From assembly GCF_000621505.1 (NCBI RefSeq), contig NZ_KK211293.1, positions 57,208-121,207 on the forward strand: 64,000 nt of DNA, read 5' to 3'. Position 1 is the first letter of the stretch, and every line of letters begins with the position of its first letter. This document shows positions 17,884-27,820 of the stretch, in pieces. Under the pieces are notes generated by a model, which saw only the letters and a program-made list of their open reading frames with translations, made no database searches and was not told the origin of the DNA. This stretch comes from Ruminiclostridium cellobioparum DSM 1351 = ATCC 15832 (GTDB lineage Bacteria; Bacillota; Clostridia; Acetivibrionales; DSM-1351). A program made the translations under genes and the position numbers.

Positions 17884-19083
17884 CTAACCCCCCAGTACCA
17901 TTTTTATATCATCGTCAGGATTGACGGTATATGCTCTTACACCTATTTCAGGCAGGATATCCAGGATGTCATTTACCACTTCAAATTTCTCGGTAACAAG
18001 ATTTTTAGGAGAAATATATATCAGACAGATTGAATGATTGGACATCTGAGCCTTGTAAATAACATTATAAAGGTCAACATCGAGAATGCTTGTAAGGATT
18101 ATCATATCATTGGTGTTATTGCTGCTTTCGTAATGAAGCGATACAATGTCTGCCAACGGAACCTTCTGATTGAAGGGTACGTTGGATAAGGTTTTATAAA
18201 TGTACTCAAATTCATGCCTGTTGGAAGCCTTTAAAATCTCTATTTTATCATCAAAGTACGTGTAGTTGACGGATATACCCTTCCGGAGATAATAATTGAA
18301 TACCGCAACAGCTGCTTCGATTATCTTATCTTCCAGAACGATTGTAATCTCACCCGGATAGGGATTTTGCCTTAGATCTATAAGTATATTGACATTTGCA
18401 TCGGAAGTACACTGGTAATTTTTAATCATCCAGTTATTGCTTCTGGCCGACAATTTCCAGTGTATCTTTCTGAAACTGTCACCATGCTGATACAGCCTCA
18501 TATCCTTAATATTATTCACATCTTCAACCGCACCCTGGGATGAGCTTTGTGATTCAAAACTGTTTGTTGTAAATACATCAAACTTAGTCAAATTTTCAAT
18601 TTTGGGAAACACAATAATTTTTTTTGTTTCCGGCAGTTTATATTTTAACCTTATAAGGCCGAGAAAGTCCTCAATATGAATATCACTTATTCCCACCTCA
18701 TATTCACCCCTGTACCTGCATTCCATGTCAAAAACAAATTCCTTTTTTGAAAAAGGGGTAATTGACAGGCTTTGTGAGTAGGTTTCAGCATTGAAAAGAG
18801 TATGTGAGCCAAAAAAGGACACATAAACATAGGGGTAAATTATAAAATCCTCATTGCTGAGCTTGACCACAAGCTTTACAGATTCTCCCTTGGTTATTAC
18901 TCTTTTATTGATATCCTGAACAAATTTAAAGCGGGCATAGACGTAAATGGTGTAACCAACGGAGAAAATGAGCAGTGACAACAGTGAAAAAAAGAAAAAG
19001 GAAGGAGCAAAGCCTCCGAAATTGTACCGGAATATAATGGCCAGTATAAATAAAAATATAAATGTTATCCTATTTTTTCTCAT
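17884..19083 (-). CDS. DUF58 domain protein
   Basis: Membrane-anchored protein of 399 residues that accompanies MoxR ATPases. Two hydrophobic segments lie at the N-terminus (about residues 7-45). The DUF58 block is visible near residue 200 as RLYQHGDSFRKIHWKLSAR, the family signature, and the C-terminal part resembles a von Willebrand A-like fold (VNILIDLRQNPYPGE). The start overlaps the end of the MoxR gene by 14 bp, evidence of translational coupling. By analogy with other MoxR systems it may be an assembly factor for surface or enzyme complexes; its client here, perhaps the transglutaminase, is inferred. Confidence 0.9.
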   Translation of the reverse strand: MRKNRITFIFLFILAIIFRYNFGGFAPSFFFFSLLSLLIFSVGYTIYVYARFKFVQDINKRVITKGESVKLVVKLSNEDFIIYPYVYVSFFGSHTLFNAETYSQSLSITPFSKKEFVFDMECRYRGEYEVGISDIHIEDFLGLIRLKYKLPETKKIIVFPKIENLTKFDVFTTNSFESQSSSQGAVEDVNNIKDMRLYQHGDSFRKIHWKLSARSNNWMIKNYQCTSDANVNILIDLRQNPYPGEITIVLEDKIIEAAVAVFNYYLRKGISVNYTYFDDKIEILKASNRHEFEYIYKTLSNVPFNQKVPLADIVSLHYESSNNTNDMIILTSILDVDLYNVIYKAQMSNHSICLIYISPKNLVTEKFEVVNDILDILPEIGVRAYTVNPDDDIKMVLGG

Positions 19084-20026
19084 AATTATCTACCAAAGGT
19101 ATATAAACCTTGTCTATAATATTGGTTAAAATATCTAGAGCGGACATTTTCTTTAATTTAGCTTCCTGTTTGAGAATAATACGGTGCGAGAGGGTGGGAA
19201 GCAGCATTTTTTTTATGTCTTCCGGAAGCACGTAATCTCTTCCGTGGTAATATGCCCAGGCCTGAGCCGCACGGCAAACCGCAAGAGAACCTCGGGGACT
19301 TGAGCCCAGGGCAATGTAATCATTTTTTCTTGTCATATTGACAATGTCTACAACATAGTTTTTCAGTGTTTTATCCAGATAAACCTGTTTAACTTCATTC
19401 TGAATATTCAGAATGTCCGAGCTCTCGGCAACCGGTTCAAGAGTTTCCAGAGGATTATCCTGAAGGAATCTGGATAAGATATAAACTTCTTCACCGGCCT
19501 GGGGATAGCCCAGGGATATTTTCAAAAAGAAACGGTCCATTTGAGCTTCGGGCAAAGGATATGTGCCGATATACTCGATGGGGTTCTGGGTTGCCAATAC
19601 CATAAAGGGCCTGGGAAGCTTATACGTGGTGCCGTCAACCGTGACCTGGTTTTCTTCCATTATCTCAAGAAGACTGGATTGGGTTTTTGGTGAGGTCCTG
19701 TTTATTTCATCGGCCAATAAAATCTGACACATTGCACTTCCGGGTCTGAATTCAAATTCGCAGGTTTTTTGATTATATATGGAGAAGCCCGTTATATCTG
19801 AAGGGAGAACGTCCGGGGTAAACTGAATTCTTTTGAAGGAAGCAGAGACTGACTTTGCCAATGCGGATACCATACTGGTTTTACCGACTCCCGGAACATC
19901 TTCCAGCAATACGTGTCCGTTGCAAACCAGAGCAACCAGTGTCAGTTCTATCGCATTTCTCTTACCGACAATAACCTTTTCGACATTGTCGGCAATTTTT
20001 CTTAAAAGAGCAGAGTTGTTGTTCAT
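19070..20026 (-). CDS. MoxR-family AAA+ ATPase
   Basis: Cytosolic AAA+ chaperone-like ATPase, 318 residues. Walker A reads LLEDVPGVGKTSMV (about residues 36-49), Walker B ILLADEINR (about 105-113), followed by sensor 1 in MVLATQNP and the arginine-finger region EAQMDRF. The C-terminal lid contains LGSSPRGSLA and VLPEDI, typical for MoxR. AAGGAG lies upstream of ATG 20026. It heads an operon with the DUF58 and transglutaminase genes. Its biological client is not known. Confidence 0.93.
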   Translation of the reverse strand: MNNNSALLRKIADNVEKVIVGKRNAIELTLVALVCNGHVLLEDVPGVGKTSMVSALAKSVSASFKRIQFTPDVLPSDITGFSIYNQKTCEFEFRPGSAMCQILLADEINRTSPKTQSSLLEIMEENQVTVDGTTYKLPRPFMVLATQNPIEYIGTYPLPEAQMDRFFLKISLGYPQAGEEVYILSRFLQDNPLETLEPVAESSDILNIQNEVKQVYLDKTLKNYVVDIVNMTRKNDYIALGSSPRGSLAVCRAAQAWAYYHGRDYVLPEDIKKMLLPTLSHRIILKQEAKLKKMSALDILTNIIDKVYIPLVDNYEKK

Positions 20027-20151
20027 TGCATCATCTCCTTCGTTAATACAAGTATATAGTAATTATATTATTTTGTTGCAATTTATTCCATATAATTTAT
20101 GTCTATATAATCGGACAAAAAATTATTAATTTATCATATATAAATTAAATA

Positions 20152-20180
20152 TTGTAAATAATTATGAAATATGCTAAAAT
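20152..20180 (+). promoter_or_regulatory. Promoter of rpsO
   Basis: TTGTAA (20152-20157), a 17-bp spacer and TAAAAT (20175-20180), the latter preceded by TGC as an extended -10, lie about 100 bp upstream of rpsO and divergent from moxR. The leader of about 95 nt could carry S15 autoregulation, but I cannot identify the structure. Confidence 0.6.
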
Positions 20181-20281
20181 ACCAAAGGTACAATTTTTCA
20201 ACCATTAACTACGTTTTTGGGTTCTCCATCCAATTACCTGGTTTATGGCGTTTAACATTATTTATAATTGGAGGTTACAAC

Positions 20282-20545
20282 ATGTTTAAGGAAGTAAAAC
20301 AGGAAATTATTTCAAAGTATCAGCTTCATGAAGGCGATACAGGTTCACCGGAGGTTCAGGTTGCTATTCTTACAGAAAGAATCAATCACCTCAATGATCA
20401 TTTAAAGACTCATAAGAAGGATCACCACTCAAGAAGAGGACTTCTTAAGATGGTCGGTGCCAGAAGAGGTTTGTTAAACTATCTTCAAAAAAATGATATT
20501 GAAAGATATCGTGCAATTATTGAGAAACTTGGTCTAAGAAAGTAA
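20282..20545 (+). CDS. rpsO: Small ribosomal subunit protein uS15
   Basis: Binds 16S rRNA in the central domain and nucleates platform assembly. The 87-residue product matches the family length, with the signature [17 protein letters not shown] near residue 20 and [16 protein letters not shown] near 40-55, the rRNA-binding region. The start is ATG 20282 behind TTGGAGG; the open frame continues upstream to 20171 but that extension lacks a ribosome binding site. It precedes pnp, the conserved rpsO-pnp pairing. Confidence 0.97.
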   Translation: MFKEVKQEIISKYQLHEGDTGSPEVQVAILTERINHLNDHLKTHKKDHHSRRGLLKMVGARRGLLNYLQKNDIERYRAIIEKLGLRK

Positions 20546-20554
20546 TAATTATAG

Positions 20555-20585
20555 AACAGGCAGGCTGAGGCCTGCCTGTTTTCTA
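20555..20585 (+). terminator. Terminator or attenuator after rpsO
   Basis: AACAGGCAGGC and GCCTGCCTGTT pair around a TGAG loop and run into TTTT. It probably stops most rpsO transcripts and lets a fraction continue into pnp. Confidence 0.85.
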
Positions 20586-20681
20586 GTTCACTTTCTGCAG
20601 GTTACCGTACATATTTTTGTGGTAAAATTTAAGTATTTACAATGAAATAAGAAATAAAAAAGAAGAAATAATATTAATGTC

Positions 20682-20776
20682 GCATATGGCTATGGACGGT
20701 AGAAGGTAGATTGTACGCCAAAAACGGTTTGGCGCAGAATCTACATGCTACAGTCTATAGTTTTAAATAGCATATG
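20682..20776 (+). promoter_or_regulatory. Long stem-loop in the pnp leader
   Basis: A nested hairpin lies 32-126 bp before pnp. The core stem pairs 20706-20722 with 20728-20744 (15 of 17 positions), and outer arms CTATGGAC/GTCTATAG and CATATG/CATATG extend it. In other bacteria double-stranded pnp leaders are cut by RNase III for autoregulation by PNPase, which is the inferred role here. Confidence 0.7.
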
Positions 20777-20807
20777 AAAACCAATTAAAAAACTTAGGAG
20801 GACTAGC

Positions 20808-22931
20808 ATGTTTAAAACATTTAGTATGGAACTGGCCGGCAGAACACTTTCGGTTGAAACCGGAAAGCTGGCTCAGCTGGCAAACGGAGCCGCAATGATA
20901 AGATATGGTGACACTGTGATAATGTCAACAGCCACAGCATCTGCATCACCAAGGGAAGGAATAGACTTCTTCCCCTTAAGTGTGGACTATGAAGAACGTT
21001 TATATGCCGTAGGCAAAATACCCGGCGGTTTCATAAAGAGAGAAGGAAAGCCTTCAGAAAAGGCCATATTGACTTCAAGAGTTATTGACAGACCTATCAG
21101 ACCGCTTTTCCCAAAGGATTTGAGAAATGATGTTGCTGTCGTAAATACCGTAATGTCGGTGGAACAGGACAATTCACCTGAAATAGCTGCCATGATCGGC
21201 GCATCAATTGCAATAAGCATTTCCGACATACCCTTCAACGGACCTATCGGCGGTGTGGTTTTAGGTTTGATTGATAATGAAGTTATTATAAATCCAACTG
21301 AGGAGCAGCGCGCAAAGAGCAAAATGTATGTTACCCTTGCAGGAACAAAGGAAAAGATAACAATGATTGAAGCAGGTGCCGACATTGTTCCTGATGATAT
21401 AATGCTGGATGCCATAAAAAAGGGTCATGAAGAGATCAAAAAAATATGTGATTTTATAAATGATATCGTAAAAGAAATCGGTAAGCCCAAATTTGCTTAT
21501 GAATCGGCAGAAGTACCTGCAGACCTGTTTGCAGCCGTAAAGGCCTTTGGTTATGAAACAATGCGTGAAGCGGTGCTGGCAACCGACAAACAGGACAGGG
21601 ACGACAAGGTAAATAAACTGACTGAGGAAACTCAGGCTGCACTTGCCGAACAATTCCCCGAAATGCAGTCAAAAATCAATGATGCAATCTACAAGCTTGA
21701 AAAGAAAGTAGTCCGTGAATACATCCTCAAAGAAAGTAAACGTGTTGACGGAAGACGTCTGGATGAAATAAGACCGCTCTCAGCAGAAGTGGGCGTACTC
21801 CCAAGAACTCATGGTTCGGGGCTTTTCCAGAGAGGACAGACACAGGTATTGACAACCGTAACTCTTGGTGCCATGGGAGATGTACAGATGCTGGACGGTA
21901 TTGATACGGAAGAAACCAAGAGATACATGCACCACTACAATTTCCCCGGCTACAGTGTGGGTGAGGCAAAGACTTCAAGAGGACCCGGAAGAAGAGAAAT
22001 CGGCCATGGTGCTCTTGCCGAGAGATCACTGGTACCTGTAATTCCGTCGGAACAGGAATTCCCATATGCTTTCAGACTTGTATCGGAAGTTCTTATGTCA
22101 AACGGCTCCACTTCACAGGGAAGTGTATGCGGCAGTACTCTGGCGCTGATGGATGCAGGTGTGCCTATTAAGGCTCCTGTTGCAGGTATTTCTGCAGGTT
22201 TGGTAATAGATGAAGAAAATCCTGACAATTTCATTACATTTATGGATATCCAGGGCATAGAAGATTTCTTCGGAGACATGGACTTCAAGGTTGCAGGTAC
22301 TGTTGAAGGTATCACTGCCATACAGATGGATATAAAGGTTGACGGACTTACCTATGAAATCATCCGCCAGGCCTTTGAGCTCACCAGAAAGGGCCGTATC
22401 CAGATAATAAACGATGTCATGCTGAAAGCAATTCCGGCCCCCAGAAAAGAGCTGTCGGATTACGCGCCAAAGATAATTACAACAAATATAGATCCTGAAA
22501 AGATCAGAGATGTTATCGGACCCGGCGGAAAAATGATCAACAAGATCATAGCTGAAACCGGTGTCAAGATTGACATCGAAGAGGACGGAAGAGTATATAT
22601 ACTGACTCCTGATGCGGCAGCAGCTCAAAAAGCGCTCAAAATAATCCATGGAATAGCAAAGGATATCGAACCCGGCGAAATTTACATGGGTAAAGTAGTG
22701 AGAATCACTACCTTTGGTGCCTTTGTAGAAATATTACCCGGAAAAGATGGACTTGTTCATATTTCAAAGCTTGACAAGAAGAGAGTAGATAAGGTCGAAG
22801 ATGTGGTTAATATCGGAGATGAGATCCTTGTTAAAGTTACAGAAATAGACAAGCAGGGCAGAATAAATCTTTCAAGAAAAGATGCAATGACCGATGAAAG
22901 CAGCGAAGAAGCCAACAAACAAAATAACTAA
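20808..22931 (+). CDS. pnp: Polyribonucleotide nucleotidyltransferase (PNPase)
   Basis: Phosphorolytic 3'-5' exoribonuclease that degrades mRNA and can add 3' tails, acting as a trimer in the cytosol. The 707-residue protein has two RNase PH cores (residues about 10-210 and 310-540; the second with [15 protein letters not shown]), a helical linker, a KH domain (about 555-620, [16 protein letters not shown]) and an S1 domain (about 622-695, [14 protein letters not shown]). AGGAGG precedes ATG 20808. It follows rpsO as usual in bacteria, with an intervening terminator and leader hairpin that suggest separate control. Confidence 0.97.
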   Translation: MFKTFSMELAGRTLSVETGKLAQLANGAAMIRYGDTVIMSTATASASPREGIDFFPLSVDYEERLYAVGKIPGGFIKREGKPSEKAILTSRVIDRPIRPLFPKDLRNDVAVVNTVMSVEQDNSPEIAAMIGASIAISISDIPFNGPIGGVVLGLIDNEVIINPTEEQRAKSKMYVTLAGTKEKITMIEAGADIVPDDIMLDAIKKGHEEIKKICDFINDIVKEIGKPKFAYESAEVPADLFAAVKAFGYETMREAVLATDKQDRDDKVNKLTEETQAALAEQFPEMQSKINDAIYKLEKKVVREYILKESKRVDGRRLDEIRPLSAEVGVLPRTHGSGLFQRGQTQVLTTVTLGAMGDVQMLDGIDTEETKRYMHHYNFPGYSVGEAKTSRGPGRREIGHGALAERSLVPVIPSEQEFPYAFRLVSEVLMSNGSTSQGSVCGSTLALMDAGVPIKAPVAGISAGLVIDEENPDNFITFMDIQGIEDFFGDMDFKVAGTVEGITAIQMDIKVDGLTYEIIRQAFELTRKGRIQIINDVMLKAIPAPRKELSDYAPKIITTNIDPEKIRDVIGPGGKMINKIIAETGVKIDIEEDGRVYILTPDAAAAQKALKIIHGIAKDIEPGEIYMGKVVRITTFGAFVEILPGKDGLVHISKLDKKRVDKVEDVVNIGDEILVKVTEIDKQGRINLSRKDAMTDESSEEANKQNN

Positions 22932-23025
22932 AATAATCAGTAAAAGGAACTATTGCAATATTTGAGATATATTATACAAAAAATTTACTATAACATATAT
23001 TATATAGTGCTTTAAATGTAAATTC

Positions 23026-23051
23026 GGGCGTAGACACAGCAGTTTACGCCC
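23026..23051 (+). terminator. Stem-loop downstream of pnp
   Basis: GGGCGTAGAC pairs with GTTTACGCCC (one G-U pair) around a 6-nt loop, 95 bp after the pnp stop. The T-run is poor, so termination is only probable. Confidence 0.4.
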
Positions 23052-23120
23052 AGTTTACTATTTCTGATATGTTATTTGTATATAAGGCAAAAATATTTAG
23101 AACAGCATTTGGAGGACTTG

Positions 23121-24362
23121 ATGTTTAAAAAAATCTTATTAGATAATGGCTTGAGGTTGGTATATGAAAAAATTTCTTATGTAAGATCAGTCTCAGTCGG
23201 CATTTGGGTGGGTACCGGTTCCAGAAATGAAAGTGTAAAAAACAATGGCATTTCCCATTTTATTGAGCACATGCTCTTCAAAGGTACCGCCAACCGTTCT
23301 GCAAAGGAAATAGCTGAATGTATTGATGCTATCGGTGGTCAGATAAATGCATTTACCGGTAAGGAATGCACCTGTTACTACACCAAGACACTGGATACCC
23401 ATTTGGGCATTTCTCTGGATATTTTATCGGATATGCTGTTCAATTCCAGGTTTGCCGGCAATGATATTAAAATTGAGAAAAAAGTTGTTGTTGAAGAAAT
23501 CGGAATGTATGAGGATACTCCCGAGGAACTGGTTCATGACATATTTTCCGAAATGGTTTGGAGCGGGAACTCACTGGGTTATCCCATACTGGGAACTCAG
23601 GACTGTATAGACGGGTTCAACAAAAAAATGATAAATCAATATATGGAGGATAACTATACTCCGTACAATACAGTTATTTCAGTAGCGGGTAACTTCGATG
23701 AAGACCGGCTTATTGAAGATGTGAAGAAATATTTCGGAAACTGGAGCCGTACAGGAGAAAACGCCAGGAAATATCAGACCGCCCAATACCGTACCGACAA
23801 GGTAATAAGGGAGAAGGATACCGAGCAGGTTCATTTATGTATGGGCTTTGAAGGCATCGAAAACGGGGATGACAGGGTTTACTCACTGTTGGCTTTGAAC
23901 AATATATTCGGCGGGGGAATGAGTTCGCGGCTCTTTCAAAAAATAAGAGAAGAAAAGGGTCTTGTATACTCCATCTATTCATATCCCTCAACCTATAAAA
24001 CTGCCGGATTATTTATGATTTATGCAGGCATGAATCCGGAATATCTCCAGACAGTTATCGACCTGACAAAAAAGGAAATAGACCTTTTAATCAAAAAGGG
24101 CATTACAAAGGATGAACTTGATAAATCAAAGGAGCAGCTCAAGGGCAATTATATCCTTGGCCTTGAGAGTACCAACAGCAGGATGAACAGTATTGGAAAG
24201 TCGGAGCTCATGCTTGGACGTATAAATACACCTGAAGAAGTACTTCAAAAAATGGACAGGATAACAATAGATAATATCAGAGAAGTAATTGATATGGTTT
24301 TTAGATATGACAAATTAAGCATGTCGGCAGTGGGAAATTTAAAAAAACAAATTGAAATATAG
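23121..24362 (+). CDS. M16 family zinc peptidase (processing-peptidase-like, YmxG type)
   Basis: Zinc metallopeptidase of the pitrilysin/mitochondrial processing peptidase superfamily, 413 residues. The inverted zinc motif HFIEH lies near residue 49, with the downstream Glu in VEEIGMYEDTPEE near 130, so the catalytic half is complete. The C-terminal half has the GGGMSSRLFQKIREEKGLVYS element of active homologues. ATG 23121 follows TTGGAGG; the upstream in-frame extension to 23076 is not translated in my reading. Its position just after pnp and before dpaAB matches the Bacillus rpsO-pnp-ylxY-ymxG-spoVF region. The natural substrate is unknown. Confidence 0.93.
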   Translation: MFKKILLDNGLRLVYEKISYVRSVSVGIWVGTGSRNESVKNNGISHFIEHMLFKGTANRSAKEIAECIDAIGGQINAFTGKECTCYYTKTLDTHLGISLDILSDMLFNSRFAGNDIKIEKKVVVEEIGMYEDTPEELVHDIFSEMVWSGNSLGYPILGTQDCIDGFNKKMINQYMEDNYTPYNTVISVAGNFDEDRLIEDVKKYFGNWSRTGENARKYQTAQYRTDKVIREKDTEQVHLCMGFEGIENGDDRVYSLLALNNIFGGGMSSRLFQKIREEKGLVYSIYSYPSTYKTAGLFMIYAGMNPEYLQTVIDLTKKEIDLLIKKGITKDELDKSKEQLKGNYILGLESTNSRMNSIGKSELMLGRINTPEEVLQKMDRITIDNIREVIDMVFRYDKLSMSAVGNLKKQIEI

Positions 24363-24417
24363 AGACATCTCCAGAAAAGATAAATTTAATATATGCTTCT
24401 GCTTTTTAACGGCACGA

Positions 24418-24463
24418 AGAAAAAAATAAATCATTCCGGTTAATCGGATGATTTATTTTTTTG
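24418..24463 (+). terminator. Rho-independent terminator after M16 peptidase
   Basis: AAAAAATAAATCATTCCG and CGGATGATTTATTTTTT form a long stem with a short loop ending in seven T. Confidence 0.93.
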
Positions 24464-24480
24464 CACCCGTTTGGACAGGC

Positions 24481-24508
24481 ACTAGGTATTTGTCCAATAC
24501 ATAAAATA
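24481..24508 (+). promoter_or_regulatory. Candidate sigma-K promoter for dpaAB
   Basis: The -10-like CATAAAATA at 24500-24508 fits CATANNNTA, and an AC dinucleotide (24481-24482) lies 17 bp upstream at the -35 position. SpoVF genes in Bacillus are made in the mother cell under sigma-K. No sigma-A promoter is evident here. Confidence 0.5.
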
Positions 24509-24563
24509 TACTAGTCGTCATAAATAGTTAAATATCCGGTCCGGGGAACGGGAGGGTCTACCA

Positions 24564-25439
24564 GTGGTTGAAAAGAAAAAATTTAGTATTATCGGAGGAG
24601 ATCTGAGGAATGTAAAATTGGCCGAATTTATTGCTGCCGAAGGTAATTCGGTTGATATATATGGATTTGACAAAGCAGGCTTTGATGTGAAGATCAAGCA
24701 AAGCAGCACTTTGGAAGAAGCCATCAATGGCTCTGATGTGATAATCGGTCCAATACCATGCTCAAACGATAACGAATTTATAAACGCACCTTTCCACAGT
24801 GAAAAAATATTGATTCATGATGTTTTTAAACTTATGACCAAAAATCAATTATTTATCGCAGGAAGAATCAGTGAAAAAATTGTACATCTTGCCCAGGTAT
24901 GCAACGTATACAATGTTGATATGCTGGAAAGGGAGGAAATGGCAGTACTCAATGCAATTCCGACTGCAGAAGGTGCAATACAGATAGCAATGGAAGAAAT
25001 GCCAATAACTTTACATAACAGTAATACATTGGTCCTTGGATACGGAAGGATTGGAAAGACATTGGCTAAAATGCTGCATGGCATTGGTGCAAATGTTTTT
25101 GTTGAGGCACGAAAGTATGCAGATATAGCATGGATTAAAAGCTTTGGCTATAAAACTGTTAGTTTATCAGAATTGACGCAGACAATAAAAGATATGAATG
25201 TCATATTTAATACAATTCCATCCGTCGTATTGAATAATGATATCTTGAAAATTTTAAATCCTGAATGCCTGATTATCGACCTTGCATCGAAACCGGGCGG
25301 AGTTGATTTCGATAAAGCAAAGGACCTTGGACTCAGAGCCATCTGGGCGCTGTCGCTTCCAGGAAAAGTTGCCCCTGTTACAGCTGCAGAATTTATTAAG
25401 GATACTGTATTTAATATTATAGAAGAGTTGGGGGTATAA
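24564..25439 (+). CDS. dpaA: Dipicolinate synthase subunit A
   Basis: With DpaB converts dihydroxy-tetrahydrodipicolinate, from the lysine pathway, to dipicolinic acid, which is loaded into the spore core. The 291-residue protein carries an N-terminal FSIIGGDLRNVKLAEF element typical of SpoVFA, and a Rossmann dinucleotide-binding region near residue 155 (LVLGYGRIGKTLA). GTG 24564 follows GGGAGGG at 7 nt. It is 2 bp upstream of dpaB, so both are co-transcribed, probably from a sigma-K-type promoter in the mother cell. Its presence marks the organism as an endospore former that makes its own dipicolinate. Confidence 0.95.
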   Translation: MVEKKKFSIIGGDLRNVKLAEFIAAEGNSVDIYGFDKAGFDVKIKQSSTLEEAINGSDVIIGPIPCSNDNEFINAPFHSEKILIHDVFKLMTKNQLFIAGRISEKIVHLAQVCNVYNVDMLEREEMAVLNAIPTAEGAIQIAMEEMPITLHNSNTLVLGYGRIGKTLAKMLHGIGANVFVEARKYADIAWIKSFGYKTVSLSELTQTIKDMNVIFNTIPSVVLNNDILKILNPECLIIDLASKPGGVDFDKAKDLGLRAIWALSLPGKVAPVTAAEFIKDTVFNIIEELGV

Positions 25440-25441
25440 CA

Positions 25442-26032
25442 ATGATATTGAAAGGAGTAAGAATCGGGTTTGCTGTTACAGGCTCATTTTGCACCTTTGC
25501 TAAAATAATCCCTCAGGTAGAGAATTTGGTTAACGAAGGTGCAGAAGTTATTCCAATAATATCTGAGTCTGTAAACCTGTACGATACACGGTTTAACAAA
25601 GCTGAGGATTTTAAAAACACTCTACAGGCCATAACCGGTAAACAGCCCATAAACTCCATTGTGGACGCTGAACCCATAGGTCCGAAAGCTCTGCTGGATA
25701 TATTGGTTATAGCACCTTGTACCGGCAATACTATTTCTAAAATTGCAAATGCCATAACCGACAGTTCTGTTACCATGGCCTGCAAAGCGCATCTCAGAAA
25801 TATGAGACCGGTTGTGATAGCTGTTTCCACCAATGACGGGCTTGGAGCAAATGCAAAAAATATCGGTATTCTGCTGAATATGAAGAATATATATATGGTT
25901 CCCTTTGGTCAGGATGACCCTATTAAGAAGTGTACATCACTGGTAGCAGATTTTGATCAGATTTTGCCCACTATTCTCAATGCACAGCAGAATTGCCAGA
26001 TCCAGCCCATACTTGTTTGTAAAAAAATATGA
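25442..26032 (+). CDS. dpaB: Dipicolinate synthase subunit B
   Basis: Flavoprotein-like partner of DpaA in dipicolinate synthesis. The 196-residue protein has the flavoprotein fold of the UbiX/Dfp superfamily: IGFAVTGSFCTFAKII at the N-terminus, LLDILVIAPCTGNTISKIANAI in the middle, and VVIAVSTNDGLG. ATG 25442 begins 2 bp after the dpaA stop and is followed by a strong terminator, so dpaAB is a closed two-gene unit. Confidence 0.95.
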   Translation: MILKGVRIGFAVTGSFCTFAKIIPQVENLVNEGAEVIPIISESVNLYDTRFNKAEDFKNTLQAITGKQPINSIVDAEPIGPKALLDILVIAPCTGNTISKIANAITDSSVTMACKAHLRNMRPVVIAVSTNDGLGANAKNIGILLNMKNIYMVPFGQDDPIKKCTSLVADFDQILPTILNAQQNCQIQPILVCKKI

Positions 26033-26050
26033 AAAATAGGTTAAAAGGTT

Positions 26051-26092
26051 ATAAACACCACGGAATATCAGGTTAAGCCGTGGTGTTTATTG
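26051..26092 (+). terminator. Rho-independent terminator after dpaB
   Basis: ATAAACACCACGG and CCGTGGTGTTTAT pair perfectly around a 14-nt loop and are followed by TTGTT. Confidence 0.88.
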
Positions 26093-26195
26093 TTACGTAT
26101 TATTTTATAAAATAACTTAATAATAATATAAGATAAAAATATAGAAATTAAAATTTATTATTAAGGCGAATACTTAACCCTTAATGGAGGATAGA

Positions 26196-26954
26196 GTGAA
26201 TAAACAATACCGACAAAATGATGAAACCCCGGAAAGCCAACCACCCGAACAGCAGCAGGAACAAAACGCCAACATGCAGGAAATCAAGGAACTTGGGACA
26301 ACCAACCTGCCAAATGAGGAAAGTAACATACATTGCATGTCCATTATCGGACAGATAGAAGGACACATACTGCTGCCGCCCCACAACAAAACCACCAAAT
26401 ATGAACATGTTATTCCTCAGCTGGTAGCCATAGAAGAGAGCAAACAAATTGAAGGACTGCTCCTGATACTGAATACAGTCGGAGGAGATGTGGAGGCAGG
26501 TCTTGCTATTTCAGAGATGGTTGCCAGTCTTTCAAAGCCGACCGTTTCACTTGTTCTGGGCGGAGGACACAGTATTGGTGTTCCCATGGCGGTTTCGGCG
26601 GATTATTCCTTCATAGCAGGCTCGGCTACAATGACAATACACCCTATAAGGCTGAACGGATTGGTAATCGGTGTACCCCAAACATATGAATATTTTGACA
26701 AGATGCAGGAAAGAGTGGTTAATTTTGTATCCAGCCATGCAAATATTAAGAAGGAAAAATTCAGGGAGCTGATGCTGAAAACCGGAGAGCTTGCCAATGA
26801 TGTGGGAACTGTTCTATTTGGAGAAGAAGCTGCCAGGATTGGACTGATCAATGAGGTTGGGGGCCTGGCGGATGCCATCCGCAAACTGAAGGAACTGATT
26901 GAATTAAACAAAAAGAATACTGATTGTTCAAAGGAAGAGGGCTTGCTGCAATGA
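26196..26954 (+). CDS. tepA: ClpP-like serine protease, TepA family
   Basis: Cytosolic ClpP/SppA-superfamily protease; in Bacillus TepA has been linked to export and spore functions. I place the start at GTG 26196, with GGAGG at 26186-26190; the ATG at 26184 overlaps that binding site. The 252-residue protein has a Gln/Pro/Glu-rich N-terminus of about 35 residues, then the ClpP fold: [20 protein letters not shown], the nucleophile Ser in [10 protein letters not shown], and His in MTIHPIRL. The stop overlaps the start of the small gene that follows (ATGA), the same tepA-ylzJ order seen in Bacillus. Confidence 0.92.
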   Translation: MNKQYRQNDETPESQPPEQQQEQNANMQEIKELGTTNLPNEESNIHCMSIIGQIEGHILLPPHNKTTKYEHVIPQLVAIEESKQIEGLLLILNTVGGDVEAGLAISEMVASLSKPTVSLVLGGGHSIGVPMAVSADYSFIAGSATMTIHPIRLNGLVIGVPQTYEYFDKMQERVVNFVSSHANIKKEKFRELMLKTGELANDVGTVLFGEEAARIGLINEVGGLADAIRKLKELIELNKKNTDCSKEEGLLQ

Positions 26955-27193
26955 TTTTATATACCATTTATGATCCTTCTGTAGTATTTCAAAATGTCGA
27001 TTATTACAACCAGGAGAAATTGAACTCCGGATTTGCTGAAATGGAAGTAAACGGGGTAAGGGTCCTTGCTGCCCCGGCCCAAAATGAAGGGATGCGGATA
27101 GAGCGGCTGCTCAGTACAAATCCCATGCATTTTTTAGACCCCAGGCTCCAGCCGGGAGTGAGTATACCGGAGAAGAGGAGCCAGGGAGGATAA
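26951..27193 (+). CDS. YlzJ-like small protein
   Basis: Conserved small protein of unknown function, 80 residues, beginning [14 protein letters not shown] and containing [17 protein letters not shown], features of the YlzJ family. ATG 26951 overlaps the TepA stop by four bases, implying translational coupling; the ribosome binding site is GAAGAGGG within tepA. An earlier in-frame start at 26924 lies inside tepA and is not needed. The conserved tepA-ylzJ pairing is the only functional clue. Confidence 0.85.
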   Translation: MILYTIYDPSVVFQNVDYYNQEKLNSGFAEMEVNGVRVLAAPAQNEGMRIERLLSTNPMHFLDPRLQPGVSIPEKRSQGG

Positions 27194-27210
27194 AAATTAT
27201 TTAACATTTA

Positions 27211-27663
27211 TTATCTGCCATCCTTTTTCGGGGTGGTGACCTGGCCTGAGAAAAAATCAATCATCATATTTTTTCTGTAGCCTGTACCGCTGAACCTGGC
27301 AATAAGTGAGCCGTCTTCATCAAATATATCCACATCACAGCCGCATATTTTCTTACCTGCTTCAATCTCTTTTGCTTCAGCGGTTATGACTTTCCCTTGC
27401 GGAGCCTTAAAATATGTAATACCCGTATTGATACCCACTGTGGCCAGGCCGCCTGAATTGGTTACAGCAGCAAAGGCAAAATCCGCAAGGGTGTATATTG
27501 CTCCGCCCTGAACCACATTTAGACCGTTCAGGTGTTTTTCTGAAAGTTCAAGCCGGGTAACTGCACAACCGGCTCCAACCCTTATCAATTCAATTCCCAC
27601 ATAATGGGCAAACCTGTCCCGTTCAAAAAATTTTTTTATGGCGTTTTCCAAATCCTTTTTCAT
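27211..27663 (-). CDS. PaaI-type hotdog-fold thioesterase
   Basis: Small acyl-CoA thioesterase-like protein of 150 residues. The PaaI/4HBT signature is visible as LNGLNVVQGGAIYTLADFAFA (shortened here to its key part: QGGAIYTLAD), the usual catalytic Asp lying in this helix, with the strand ITAEAKEIEAGKKI after it. I chose ATG 27663 because GGAGGG sits 8 nt upstream; the frame extends to 27684 without a binding site. It is a single gene convergent with the tepA-ylzJ operon. The substrate is unknown. Confidence 0.88.
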   Translation of the reverse strand: MKKDLENAIKKFFERDRFAHYVGIELIRVGAGCAVTRLELSEKHLNGLNVVQGGAIYTLADFAFAAVTNSGGLATVGINTGITYFKAPQGKVITAEAKEIEAGKKICGCDVDIFDEDGSLIARFSGTGYRKNMMIDFFSGQVTTPKKDGR

Positions 27664-27820
27664 CTCCCGACCCTCCAAATACATTAAGCTCTAAATATTA
27701 TTTCAAAAATTCATTGAATTGTAAAGATTATACATCGGTATGATATTTAATTGTTCTTCCGGCTTTAAAGTATAATCCGGATTTGATACAATTTTATAAA
27801 AAGGATATTGGGGAGAAATA

